A stretch of 64,000 bases of DNA from Rapana venosa (taxonomy: Eukaryota > Mollusca > Gastropoda > Neogastropoda > Muricidae): the NCBI GenBank assembly GCA_028751875.1, contig CM054143.1, positions 64,122,176 to 64,186,175 on the forward strand, written 5' to 3'. Both the position numbers and the translations under genes were made by a program. The first letter of the stretch is position 1; every line of letters begins with the position of its first letter. The notes under the pieces are model-generated. The model was not told the origin of the DNA, did not search any database, and saw only the letters and a program-made list of their open reading frames with translations. Below, piece after piece: positions 43,925 through 63,639 of this stretch.

Positions 43925-44865
43925 TGGTAATTTTCTACTAAGTACGTACAGAAATAGGTAACCAGTGGAATGAGGACAGAAGTAGGGGGATAGGATGTGT
44001 CCTTTTGGCTCTATAAATCAATCTTACTGCATCTTGTTGAACTTTTTGAAGTTTCTGTAATGAATGTTCTGGACAACCAGCAAGAAGTGAATTACTGTAA
44101 TCAAGTCTGAACAGGACAAGGGAACAGACCAGAGTTTGTGCTGCTGGAAACAAAAGCAAATGTCAGATAAAAATTAATCTAAGGAAGTTGAAAAATAGCA
44201 CCTTTTGCAAACAGTGTTGACATACTGCTGCATTAAAAAACTGAATCAAGTGCCACGCCAGATTTTTCACAGTTGAGACAAACTTAACATCTGCTTCACA
44301 ATGCAGAGGAAGGAAGGAAGAGCACTGTTGACAGAAAGCCTGCCTGAGAGCTTATCAGGCTTCACTTCTACAACTTAACTGTAGTTTATTTTTGTTAATC
44401 CCTGACTTGATACCTGCAATGTAGTTTGGATTGTTTCAAAGGCAGAGTCAACATGACTGAGAAAAGTTTTCTTCGTAAAGTTGATTGTCATCAGAAAACG
44501 TTGACGGCTCACAAAATGTTTACTGACAATTTGAAAGAGAGTGTTGAATATACGGGAGTAATAATAATGAGGGGTTCCAGCAGTGAACTTTGGGGGAGCA
44601 CCATACTTGGGCAGTTGATGTTGCAGAGTGAAAACTGTTCACGGTGACTGTTGCTGACCTTGATGAAGGTTGAGATCTGGACCATGATAGTGCAGAACCT
44701 GAAATGCCAACTGATTAAATTAAGCCATTTAGTAGAATAGTGTGGTGTGTTTAAATAGTGTCAAAGGCAGCAGATAGATCCAGTAGAGTAAGTGTAAGAT
44801 ATTGTCAGTGTCCATTGATGTTAAAAGGTCATTTATGATTTTAAGTAATGCGGTTTTTGTACTGT
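43925..44865 (-). mobile_element. CR1/L2-group LINE fragment, third family
   Basis: - strand pieces: TALLKIINDLLTSMDTDN (44,865 downward), a frameshifted LTLLDLSAAFDT-like block, and LVLFRLDYSNSLLAGCPEHS followed by FHWLPISVRT (44,159-43,938). The order is that of the RT core and C-terminus. Sequence differs from the 33,257 family. Internally deleted and frameshifted. It meets an oppositely oriented RTE tail at 44,868. Confidence 0.8.
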
Positions 44866-44867
44866 GG

Positions 44868-45115
44868 TATTGTGATGTTGTAACACGCTCAGAAGGACTT
44901 GCAAAGACCATCCTGCAAGGAACAGTCCAGGGGAAGAGAAGACGGGGAAGAGGAGAAAGTGGGCAGACGACATCCGTGATTGGACAGGGAAGAACCTCAA
45001 TGTCACCCAGGCACTCGCCCACGACCGCGCTAAGTGGAGCCAGCTGGTCCACCGTTCGTTCACAATGCAGCGCCCCTACGACCCTAGCAGGTTACGGGAC
45101 CAGTAACAGTAACAG
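44868..45115 (+). mobile_element. RTE-type LINE 3' fragment
   Basis: + strand: SEGLAKTILQGTVQGKRRRG in one frame, then frameshifted W-A-D-D-I-R-D-W-T-G-K-N and a tail with CGACCCTAGCAGGTTACGGG and CAGTAACAGTAACAG. Equivalent to the end of RTE copy 2 (GTVEGKRGHGR). Extremely 5'-truncated. Confidence 0.88.
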
Positions 45116-45490
45116 TAATTGTGAGGTCTGTATGCTGACTGCAGGGGACTCAGAAATTTATTTTAGGTAAAATGGTCACGGGGTTGAAAGAGAATAATTC
45201 TAACGTTTGGAAAAGAAATGGTAGATTTGAACAAGGGCAAAATTTTTTTCTTGTAATCATTTGGATCATGTGACGATTTCTTCTAACAGAGGTTTTACCA
45301 AAGAACACTTGTGAATGTCAGAAAAAGTCCCCGAAATTAGAGAGTGGGTTTGGTCAAAAGACCAAGCAGTAACATTTCCCTTCCCTTTAACTGCTCAGGA
45401 TGAAACAATACGTGTTCCTCATAGTTTTCCGAATTTGTAAAATAAAAAGAACAAAAACCAACCTCATGGCCTAAAGGAAGAAGTTTTTAC
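45116..45490. other. No gene recognised
   Basis: Clean, normal-complexity sequence without an assignable feature. Confidence 0.4.
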
Positions 45491-45715
45491 CTTATTCCTG
45501 TCCAGCATTTCCTTAAAGGACCATAAAGAATACACCAGCACCAAGCATCTACGTAAATCCACCAGTTTCAGGTCATCACATGAAGCTGTATAGGGTATTA
45601 CACTGTCCATCTTTCCCCAACTATGCACATCCATGTTAGGTCCGAATGTTTCAGAAAGCAGATTTAAGAACGATACACACAAAGCACTCATTACATGCAC
45701 TTGTGTCTCATTTGC
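45491..45715 (-). CDS. Candidate host exon, unknown protein
   Basis: The - strand is open from 45715 (after a TGA) to a donor AATAAG|GTAAAA at 45491/45490, about 75 codons. The protein reads SALCVSFLNLLSETFGPNMD, then HSWGKMDSVIPYTASCDDLK and LVDLRRCLVLVYSLWSFKEM, a helical, globular pattern unlike any LINE domain I recognise. Only the acceptor is uncertain: possible AG sites at about 45,710 lack a good pyrimidine tract. No second exon of the same gene was found nearby. It is the best-looking host coding fragment in the right half. Confidence 0.45.
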
Positions 45716-46190
45716 TCAAAGCACTGGGCATGAAATGTTTTGTGTTGGGATTTCAACTTTATGTTCAATCTCGGTTTTATATCACCAGATGGCATGCAAC
45801 CTCCCCTTTATAATGTGTAGACTGGCTATAGTCATTATGATTCAGTGACTTTACTGACTTGTCCTTGCCTGTTGTTGCTGTGGCTGCTTTTCGTCTTGGC
45901 CTTGGTTTGTTGCTGGTTTTACATTGAAAACAGCTTTATAATTGGAGGTGGTCCTTTTAGAGCAGAATCTGGTTCATGTCGGTGTTATTTTTGCTCTCAA
46001 TGTTAATGTTGTTGCTGTTGTTTCATATCTACAACAGTTAGTTATTTCTCATCTATTTCTCGTACAAAGAAAACATGCAAGATTTAGCAGGGGAGCTGCA
46101 TGCCAAGCAAGTAGCGCCCCAGTGGAGTTGGTTTGAGGAGCAGAAGTGTCCATGATAAATAATGTTTTTATAGGTCTATATTTTAAAGTA
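45716..46190. other. No gene recognised
   Basis: Clean sequence between the candidate exon and the RTE endonuclease. No feature assigned. Confidence 0.4.
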
Positions 46191-46194
46191 AGGC

Positions 46195-46617
46195 TATTTG
46201 TTTTAGAAGAAATCACCATTGGTACATGGAACGTCCGTACACTCCACCCGTGCGGAAAAATCAAAGACTAGAGTATGAGCTTAGCCGTTATAAATGGGAC
46301 ATTTTCGGACTAGGGGAAGTGAGATGGACAGGATTTGGGAGACATTGACTGAAGAAGGCAAAGATCCCGGTACAGTGGCCAAGAGAAACATCACCAACAT
46401 CATCATTTATTGTCAGAAAGGAAGTGGTGGGGTGCATTATCGCTGTAACCGGCTTCCAGCAGGATTATCAGCATCCGGGGGTCGGCCAAGCCCCCGAACA
46501 TCACCATCATACAATCTATGCACCATCTCTGACCATGCAGATGAAGAAGTAGAAGAATTTTATGAAGATCTTGAAGAAACCATTATGAAAAACCCAAGAA
46601 GGACATCATCATATCCA

Positions 46618-46625
<8 letters not shown>
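46195..46625 (+). mobile_element. RTE-type LINE endonuclease fragment, cut off by bad consensus
   Basis: + strand: EEITIGTWNVRTLHPCGKIK, a frameshifted YKWDIFGL then EVRWTGFG-like block, then DHADEEVEEFYEDLEETIMK, all in the order of an RTE endonuclease N-terminal half. At 46,618 the sequence turns into pure homopolymer blocks, so the rest of the element is unreadable. Frameshifts suggest a decayed copy, although consensus errors could contribute. Confidence 0.8.
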
Positions 46626-54230
<7,605 letters not shown>

Positions 54231-57189
54231 GGGACTGAAAAACCAAAACTCCATACAAAACACAGTCCGGGGCCCCTTTAAAACCCCCCCCCGGGGGCCC
54301 CCAAAAAAAATTTTTTCCTTAAAGCAAAAAATGATAATAACAAAGCTTGAATTTTTTTTCTAACTTAATCCATATTGGGGGGGGTTTAACACAAAGTATG
54401 ACATAACCACAAATGAATTAAAATCGATTGTAATAACAAACTGGGAATTTTTCCAACAATTTTTATAACCCCGAAAACTCTGCCTTTTTTAATACAATGT
54501 TTTCCAGCCTTTATTAATACAATGCAATCCCTTTTTCTTAAAACCCTTTAAAAAGGAAACCTAAACAAAAAATAATTTATAGTAGGGCCTATATCGCCTT
54601 TGGGCCCCAATGCATCAAGAGGGGGGGGTTGGGTGCACAATGGAAAAGAAAAAGTGATTTCACAAAACAAATACAATTTTTGAATCATTGAAAAAGTGGG
54701 ACTCATTTTTGGTGTATCCAAGTTCCCCTGTGGCAACCGAATTTAACTTTGGGGTGGGTATAACTTGGCCATTCCATTTCGATCACCCAGCACCAAAATT
54801 TTTCTTATAATAGATACAAAAAAAAACAACCTGAAAACACTGATAATGTGCCATAGATCTAACTTACTTTTGCACAGTTAAGATAGCAATGCCTCTTTTT
54901 TTTTAAAAAAGAATACAAATAAACCTTTTGTAAAATGTTCATAAAAATTAAACAAACTACGGGTTTTTTTAACCCTTATTTGGGGCCAAAAATGGTTTAA
55001 AAAAAAGACCTTAAAAACTTAAATTGTTCAAAAGAAGAAAAAATTTATTCAAAACCCGTTTTAAATAGAGCAAAAAGCTTTACCCACACAGATTTTTTGT
55101 TTCCCTTCGATTGGGACATGCCGACATATTTTCGATAAAAATATATCTTTGAAACAATTTTTCTCGAACAACACACTTATAGGAAAAAGTAATAAAAACA
55201 TTTTAAGGGAAAATTTTTTCTTTAAACGCATATTCAGGGAAAACAATTAAAAAAAAGTTGTCCATTTTCGAGAGAGGAAAAGACAACGTACCGACCCGAA
55301 AGAGACATAGGGGTAAATGAATTGGAAATTTTTTTTTTAAAATTTTACAGATAAACATTTTTTATGGGTTGTTTGTTAGATCTTTTTTTATCCACCCTTT
55401 CCCGATTGGGAAATTTCAAAGAAAAATCAAAAAAAAAGAGAAAAAGATATAAAATTAAAAAATAATATAAATATAAAAATAAAAATAAAAAAATGAAAAA
55501 AAGAGAAGAAAATAAAAGAGAGATAAAAGGGGATAAAAAGAGAGAGAGATTAAAAGAGAGAGAGTTTTGGTAAAAGGGAAAAACATCATCCATAAAGCAA
55601 ATTAAATTTTTTTTCCCGGCTCACATATGTGAAAAAAAAATTTGCGCCATATCATGTCCTTTTTTTCTGAGGGGAACCGATCATCAGCATTAGTTTTTGA
55701 TTTATGACTTGTTTTCTTCTCTTTTCAGAAATAAAAACAACCTGGGAAACACCCCGAACTGGGGTTACGTCCTTATTTCCCAAAAATAAAAACCTGAATA
55801 TCCTCCAAAAAACTATCACATGTGCCGTCGCGAGGTCGTCATTTTGGGGGAAAAATATCCCCTTTAAAGCTTCCATTTTTTTGAATCTTCTCTCTCTCTC
55901 TCTTTTTTCCTTTTTCTCTCTTTTCTACCTTTCCCCCTCTCTCTCTCCCCTTCTCTTTCCCCTCTTTTCCTTTAAAAAAAGAATTTTTAATTAAATTTTA
56001 TTCTCAGGTATGACAAGTCCAGGGTTTTTGTATAAGCTTAAATTTATAATTTTTCCAGTAGGACATTTAGGCAGGGGGTGGGGAGTTAAAAGGAAAGTTT
56101 TGAATTTGGGGGAGGGTTTTGCATTTGGAAACACCGTACCCTTTTTAGATTTGAGGGAGTCCAGCCAAAGTACCACACGTGTGTCCCACGGGCCCTCCCC
56201 GGGGCCCCGTTGCTGTGTAGCTCTGACGACGACACATGCACTCCCTCACCAGTCCCCATTGGGCACAACTTACAGTTTTTGGGTACAAAGGCTGGGGAAT
56301 TTTTCTCAGTACATTTTTGTTTTTTTGGCCCTCCAGGGGGTTTCTAAACCCGCTTTTTAAGAGAAAAAAAGGGTAGACTCAATATAGCATTGATAGAAAT
56401 TATCTTTAACAATTTTTAATCTTTTAAAACCGGAGACTTCTAAGGGTTTTTAAATGGAAAAATGAAATTTTTTTTAAAAAACCGATTTTTGTTAAAAAGG
56501 GTTTTTTTTCCAAAGGTAGTCGCAAAATTTTTTTCTTTCTCACATTTTAACCAAAAGGAGTCCAAAAAGGTTTCTTTTTAAAATCAAATAGACGGCTTTC
56601 ACATTGTTCGAACTTTTTAAGGAGTGGGAAAAAATTCCTTCAAAAATTTTTAAAGCCAAAAAACCTCCCCAAATTTAAATTTTTATTAAACCCATTTCAT
56701 TATTTATTTTATTTTTAAATTTTCCCCTTTTTTTTCGGGGACAAAGGAATAAACACTTTTTTTTTTTTTTTTTAATTTTTTTTTTTTGTTTTTTTCAACC
56801 TTCCCGGGGTTTATGCAGTTTGGGCAGTCATTTTAAGAGGTTTAAAAAGGGAAAAGGGAAAAAGCTTTTGTTTTGAACCAAAAATTCACGTATCCCGGGT
56901 GATACAAACTTTTTGAAACTAGACGCATAAGGTTTATTTATCCCCAAATTCAGAACTCAAAGGGAAAAACCAAGGGCCCGGGGTTTAGTGATGGTAAACT
57001 TTGGGGGCTAAAAGATGGCGTGAGGGGGATTTTAAGGGAAAAAAAAAAATTCAAAAAGAGCATTGGATACAGGGGCCAGGGGGGTTTCTGTTTTTTTTCC
57101 CAAAAAATTGGGGGAAAAGGCAATGTGGGAGGCGAAGGGGTTTTAGCCTCTGTCATAAACCCCACACTGAGCAAACATTCCCTTTTTCC
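54231..57189. other. Degraded-consensus region, no gene assigned
   Basis: Readable again but still rich in inflated runs. An A-rich stretch with GA repeats is at 55,430-55,565 and a CT-rich stretch at 55,888-55,970. Frames here lack family signatures. Confidence 0.55.
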
Positions 57190-57745
57190 CGTGCTCCTGC
57201 TCCATAAAAAAAATTGGGCCTGTCTTTTGCTCCATACGACAAAAGGGCTTTTGCCCTGCCCCCATACAACAATGGGGCCTGTCTCCTTTCTCCATACAAC
57301 AAAAGGGCCCCCTGCCCTGCTCCAATCAAAATGGCCATGTGCCCTGCCCAAAACAACAAGGTCCTTTTGCTCCGCCCATACAAAAAATGGGGCTTGTGCC
57401 CCCTGCCCCTACAACAAAGAAAAACCCCTTTTCTCCCTCCATACAACAATGGTCTTTTTTGCCCTGCCCCCCCCCCCCATACAACAATGGTCCTTTTTCT
57501 CCTTCTCCCCTAAAAAAACAAAAGGTCCTTTTGCCTTTCCCCCCCTACAAAAATTTTTCTTGTGCCCTCTCCATAAAAAACCAAAAGGGCCTTTTTCTCC
57601 CGCCCATACAACAATGGGTCCTTTCTCCCCGCTCCATACAACTTGGGCTTTGCCCCGCTCCATAAAAACAAAGGGCTTGTGCCCTCCCAAACCAAAGGGC
57701 CTTTTGCTCCTCTCCATTTACAAAAAGGTTTTGTTGTTTCCAAGG
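57190..57745. repeat. 30-bp tandem repeat, about 18 degenerate copies
   Basis: The unit is close to TCCATACAACAAAAGGGCCT plus TTTGCCCTGC. Consecutive units start at about 57,201, 57,231, 57,261 and 57,291, then spacing varies 26-39 because of run-length errors. It is the cause of a 294-codon frame at 57,020-57,904, which repeats H-T-T-x-G-P and is not taken as a gene. Confidence 0.9.
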
Positions 57746-58179
57746 GTTTTTTTTGTTAAAAATTTGGGTTTTTTCTTTTTTTTTTTTGTTTTTTTTTGGG
57801 GTTTTTGTTTCCTTTTTTTTTTTTTTCCCTTTTGCTTCCCAAAAAACAATTTTTTTCCCCTTAAAAATTGGGTTTGTGGATGTAAAAAACAATGGTCGTG
57901 TTAGTAAAAAAAATTTTGGGTTAAAATTAAAATGGAGTGGAAATTTTTTTTTTTTTTTTTTGTTAAATTTTTGTTTTTTGTTTTTTTGTTTGTAAAAGTT
58001 TTTTTGGGGTTTTGGGGTTCTTTTTTTTTTTCTTTTCATTATACTTTAAACCCTTACAATTTTTTTTTAAAAATTTAAATTTAGTTTTTTTAGGGGTTTT
58101 TTTTTTTTTTTATTGTTTTTTTCTTTTTGTAGAAGTTTAATGAAAAAAAAAAGAGTAAAAACCCCCCCCAAAAAGGGGG
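57746..58179. other. T-rich degraded sequence
   Basis: Long T and A runs, no feature. Confidence 0.5.
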
Positions 58180-58850
58180 TATTGTAGAGTGGGGGTATAG
58201 GAGGGGAGAGAAACCCCTAAAAAAGCCGACAGTACCGCGAAGCAACGGGCAAAAAGCCCTGAGTTATTAGATAAAATCATTCCACATCCTCATTCAATCA
58301 AAAAACTCCCTTTTAATTTTAATTAATTATTTCATTCCGCATTTTTTTTGTAATGGTCGCCCCCTTTGTTTTTTAAGTTTTTTTTTTGCCCCCAAATAGA
58401 TTTCAAGGGAAAAAAAAAGGGAAAAAAAACCCAAAAAAACCGGCAATTTTAAACGGCAAAAAGCCCCTGTGTATATGGGGGAAAAGGTATATTGGGCCCC
58501 ACATACCGGGCATTGCTAAACCCAAAAAAGCCCTGGTGTAAAAAGGGAAATAAAATCATTCCCCACAGTTAAACCCTCATTGTTAACCAAAAACCCCTTT
58601 GGGGGGTAATTTGGGAAATGATATCAATGCCCCAGTACCGTCATTGCTTTAAAGGCAATAAAAAAGCCCTTTTTTTGTAATTTTTAAGTGATTGCAATTT
58701 GGGAAAAAAAATTATGGTTTTGGGCAAATAAACGGCCCTTTTTTTTTTAAAGTGTTTGGGGTTTTTAAGGGGCCCCCAACAACGGGCTAAAACCCCCTTG
58801 TAATTGGGGGTGAAACTTTTTTCCCCCCCGGGCCACATTCTAACTAAAAA
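58180..58850. repeat. Degenerate tandem repeat, period about 67 bp
   Basis: The motif (G/C)CAAAAAGCCC recurs at about 58,247, 58,456, 58,525, 58,658 and 58,790, spaced at near multiples of 67. Flanking words ATAAAATCATTCC and CATTGCT recur in step. Heavily decayed or miscalled. Confidence 0.55.
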
Positions 58851-59879
58851 AAGGGGGGGGAAAAGGGGGGGGGAAAAAAAGGGGGGGGAAAAATTGCCCC
58901 CAGAAAAGTCCATTTCTAAAAGGGAAAAACGCCCCTTTTCTTTTCTCAAACCCCCTACTTGGTCATTCTTTCGCTTTCGCCCGGGGTTAAGTTTTCTTTT
59001 CCTTTAAAAAAAGGGGGCTAAGGGAATTTTTTTTTCTGAAAACTATAATATTTTTGTTCTTAATTTTTTTAAAGGTAAAATGGGTTTGTTTTTAAAAAGT
59101 TTTCCGGGGCCAATTTGCGTGTTCTTTTTATTACTTTTAGAGGGGTTTTTTATTTAAGTTTTTTAAAAACTTGTTTTAACCGGGTAAATGAAAGGCTGCC
59201 CCCCAAACTACCCCAAACCCTTGGGTTTTTCTTTTTTGGTTTTTCATTTCCCCTTTTGTTTTTTTTAAAATTTGGTTTAAAATTTTTAATTTTTTCTTTC
59301 GCCCTTTTTGAAGAGGCCTACCCCAAATTTGTTTTTTTCTGAAAAACCAAACCCTCTATAAAAAAATTTGGGGCCCGGTTTAATTTTTTTGGGAAAGAGA
59401 AAAATGAATTTTTTTTAAAAAGTATATCCCCTTTTTTCCTTCCCCAGAAGGAATTCTGTATATTTATACGTTTGGGGAGTTTGTCCAAAAAGCTTCCCTT
59501 TTTTAACGGTTATTAATGATTTAAATGGAATAGGCCCCCCTCCTCAAAAAACCGGCCCTTTTTACCTTAAAATTAAAAAAATTTTGGGAAAAAACCTCAG
59601 TTTTGCCTTTTTAAATTAGGGAAAAGGGGATTTTTTTAAAAAGGAAAATTTCCTTGAAAACCCTCCATGTCCCTAAAGGGAACCCCCGGGCCCATTAAAA
59701 GGGGTGGTTTTAAAATGGGGAAGTTCGGAAAACCCAAATTTGGGTCAGTAAATTAAAGGAACCAAAAGTTTAAGGGTGCAATTAAACTTACATTGGGAAA
59801 AATGTTATCCCCCCTTTTTTGTTTCCTAAAAAACTAAAATTTCCAATGGGAGGGGAAAAAGTCCTATTAGGGCCAAGGG
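58851..59879. other. Degraded sequence, nothing assigned
   Basis: Homopolymer-inflated; no feature recognised. Confidence 0.5.
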
Positions 59880-62340
59880 GTTCATGGAATTTAAAAATTT
59901 TTATGGCTGGCCCAAAAGGGAAATTTAACAAAGGAAAATTTAATTTTGGCCGAAATTTAATTAATGGTTAAAAAAAGATTAAGGGGGTTTCAAAAAATTT
60001 TTTTTTTTTCAGAAAAAATTTTTTTTAAACAAAATGTTTAAAAAAGGAAAATTTTTGGGGTTTAAGTTGTTGCCCTTTTGTTTTAAATTGGCCCCCCTGG
60101 AAAGCCATTTTCAGTTGTTTTTAAAAAAGACTATGGTTCCCTAGGAAAGGTTTTCAAACCATTTTTCCCGACCGGGGGGGGTTACCCCTTTTGGGAAACA
60201 TTAATGGCTTCCTTTTAATTAGAAGTTAACAGTGATCAAGGATTTCCCTTTAAAATTAAATTTCATGGAACCCAAAAATGTGGCCCCGCTTTTAAGGTAA
60301 AGTTTACAGGAACAATTTAAAAAGGCTGGTTAAAGGTAATGGTTAAAATTGGAAAAAATGAATTTTTTTGGCTGCTTTAATGGATAAGTTTTAATTAAAA
60401 AAAAATTAAATTTTGCTTCTTTTAAAAGGAATTAATGAAAAAATTTAAAAGGCTTGCTTAATTTGGGAATTTTAGTGGAAAAAATTTTATGGCTTTCTTT
60501 TTGGTAATTAAATGTTAACAATTTTATGGCTTTCTTTAAGGGGAGACTGAAAAAGTTATTTTGGAGCTTTTTTGGTAAAAATTTAAATGGAACAAAATTT
60601 TCTGGCTATTTGGAAAATTTACAGTAACATTATTATGGCTTTCTTTTTGGTAAAATTAAAAAAAGGGGTAAATAAAGGGTTATTTTTAATATTTTTTGGG
60701 GTTGGGGGGATAAGGGTAAGCCCCCTTCTTGGCCCAAAAATTTTTTCCCCCACCCCCCTGTTTAAAGTTTTAAACTGCCCGGTTAAAGGGGGGTCCCCCT
60801 TTTAAATTAACTGGGGAAACTTGGTTTTGGGGGCCCCGGGCCTTTCCCCCCCCAAATTAAAACGCTTAGGCCTTAAGGTGGGGAAAAGAAGCTCCGACCA
60901 GGGGGGCAAACCCAGTCCCCCTTTTTTGTAGCTTTTCACTTTTGGGGTGGTTGGCCCTTTTTGGAAGAAAAATTAACGCTGATTGGGTAAGAAATTGGCC
61001 AAAAGTTGGGGGGTGGGATTGGGAAGGTTAAATTAACAAATTTTTTGGCCCTTTTTTAAAAAAAGAACTGTTCCCCTTGTTTGGGGGTAAATTGGAACCG
61101 ATGGAAAAAAAAGCGTGCTATTGGGAAGGGGTTTGACTGAAAAATTGTTTTGGGTTTTGCTTTTTTAAGTTTACTGTAACAATTGTTATGGTATGCAAAA
61201 GGTAATTTAAACTTTGAATTTTTTGGGAATGGCTGTCTTTTTTGGTAAGGGTTAAAACTGTTAAAAATTGGTTTTTGGGTTGTCTAAATTTGGAAAATTT
61301 GACTGTAAAAATTGTTATTGGGGTGCATTGGTAAGTTTAAATTTTAACAAATTTTTATGGCCCTTTCTTTTTGGAAAATTTTGACGTAAACAATTGTTTT
61401 GCTTGCTATTGGTAAGGAAACTGCAACAATTATTAAAAACGTTGGGTATTGGGAAATTAGACTGAACAATTTTTATGGGGTTTTGCTATTGGAAAATTTT
61501 AAAAATTTTTAAAAATTAAAAAGGAAATTTAAACCCAAAGGACCTGGGGCCAACCGTAAGAGGGTCATTTCTCAGGGCCAAAATAACCCCCCATTTCTCC
61601 CTTGGATGGTTTTTAAAAATTTTTTAACCCCTAAAAAGGGGGAAAAAACCCTTTTCCGGGGGAAAAATGGGGGAAAAATTTTAAGGGAAAAAAAGGGGAA
61701 TGGTTTTACCACCATTTGGTTTTTAACCCCCGAACGCTGCTTAACGGCTGGGGGAAAGGAAAATTAAGAATGAATTTTTAAAACCCCTTTCCCCAAAAAA
61801 AAATAAATTAAAACCTTAAAAAAGATTATGGCCGTGCTTTTTCTGGAAGAGAATGATAACAATTGTTTAATTTGGGTGTTTCAATTTAATTAGCTGCAAA
61901 AATGTTTATGGCCCCCTTTTCTAATTGGTAAGTTCTCCCATTTTTTATGGTTTTCTTGGGGGAAAATTTTTTTTGCCAATTTTTTTTCTGTGTTTTTTTT
62001 TAAATTTAAAATGCAAAATTTTTGCTGTGGTTTTTTTTTAAGATTAGGAAAATTTAAAATTGTTTTTTTGGCCCCGTTCATTTTGGGGGAATTTAAAAAA
62101 CCTTCAAAAAAAAAAATTTGGGTGTTTTTTTAATAATTAGACTTAAACAATTTTTTATGCTGTCTATTAAAAATTTTGTTCAAAACCCGATGGCTTTTGC
62201 AAAAAAGAACCAAAAACAAGTTTTTGGCCTTTTAAAAAAAATAGCTTTCCCCAAATTGGGAAAAAAAGGGTGTTGTTTGTTCTCCACAATTTTTAAGGGT
62301 TTTGCTAGGAAGGAGGCCCAAAAATTTTATGGCTTCCATT
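59880..62340. repeat. Degenerate satellite-like array, period about 39 bp
   Basis: The consensus is near AACAATTGTTATGGCTTGCT plus ATTGGTAAGTTAGACTG. Clear units at about 61,347, 61,388, 61,426 and 61,465 are 38-41 bases apart. Related words (TTATGGCTTTCTTT, TAACAATT) recur from about 60,230 to 62,330, with weaker hits before. The boundaries are uncertain because of consensus quality. Confidence 0.6.
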
Positions 62341-63639
62341 TTAATTTGCCCTAAAATTAAAAAAGGTTTTAAAAAAAAAAATAATTTCCCAAAAACCCTG
62401 GGCCGGGAACCAAAATTTAAAAAGGGTCAAAAGTTAAATCCCCTGGGGAAAACCAACCCACCTGTGTTTGGTTTTTTTTTTTTTTTTTTATTTTTTTTAA
62501 ATTTGGAACCGTTCCAGTGCAAACAACCCCTTTAAAACCCTGGGAAAAGAAAAGTTTGAATAAAATTTTTAGCTTTTTTGTAAAAACCCTTGGTTTTGCC
62601 TTTGGAAAAAGACTTTTCAAAAAACCCCAAACACGGGGAAAAAATTAAAAAAAAAAATTAAATTGTTTTTCCTTTAACCCCAAAAATTTAAAAATAAAAT
62701 TAAAATAAAAAATTATGATGTTTCAACCTCCTGCACACCCAAAACTTCCACACAAAGTATTTAAATGTAGAAAATTTTAAATTTTTAAAAAGGGTTTTTT
62801 TCCCCTAAGTAAATAAGGGCAACCCTTTTTCAAATCTTTTTTTTTGGGGTTTTTTTTTTGGAAAATTTTTAAAAAAGTGAATTTGCATGTAAATTTACAA
62901 TTTTTAACCTTCCCCTTTTCAACCAAAAAAAAAAGTTTTTTTTTGAAAGGTTAAATTTTTCATGTTTTTAAAAGCCAATTTTCGGCCAGGTTTTAAAAGG
63001 CCAAAAAAAAGAAAAACAGCAATTTGAAAAAAAAAACCCCCAATGGGAAAAATTTTTTTCAACCCTATTTTCCCCCTTTTTGGGCCCCCAAAAACCCACC
63101 CCACCAAACCGGGGGGGGTTTTGTCCCTTGCCCAGAAATTCCCACTTTTAAAACCTTGTTTTTTTCCTGGGTTAAAAGGTATTAAAAAAAAAACCCCCCT
63201 TTGTTCCCTTTTTTAAGAATACCCTTTCCAAAAACAAAAGAAGTTTAAAAAACCTCAAGGGCCTGGGGCTTTTTCCGAGGGAAAAAAAAAAAAGGAAAAA
63301 AAAAAGGGGATGGGGGGGGTTGGAAAAGGCCCCTTTTTTTTGACCCCCGCCACAAGGCCAACGACGCAAAAGGGGGGGTGTAAAGGGGGGGGGGGGGGGG
63401 GGGGGTTGGGGGGGGGGTGGGGGGGGTTTGATTACTTTGGATGTTTGATAATGGCCAACACTGACTCTTCCTTGCTGTGGGGGAGAGTGGACCTGATCCA
63501 AACTTTCAGAAATCTACGCTTTTATAAATTAAAACCCCCACAAAATTAAACCGGGGTAAATTCAACCTTTTTTTCAATTTTTTTTCATTGGGTTTTTGGG
63601 TTTCCCCTTTTTTGGGTTTTTTGGGATTTTAAAGCAGTG
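62341..63639. other. Degraded sequence with G-rich runs
   Basis: Includes a G20-type run and G-rich block at 63,370-63,428. A short better-quality stretch at 63,430-63,520 has no assignable feature. Confidence 0.5.

Noticed and set aside
57020..57904. 294-codon repetitive protein
   Set aside because: The frame is carried by a 30-bp tandem array with variable unit lengths and by inflated runs at its ends. Kept as a repeat and mentioned as a finding.
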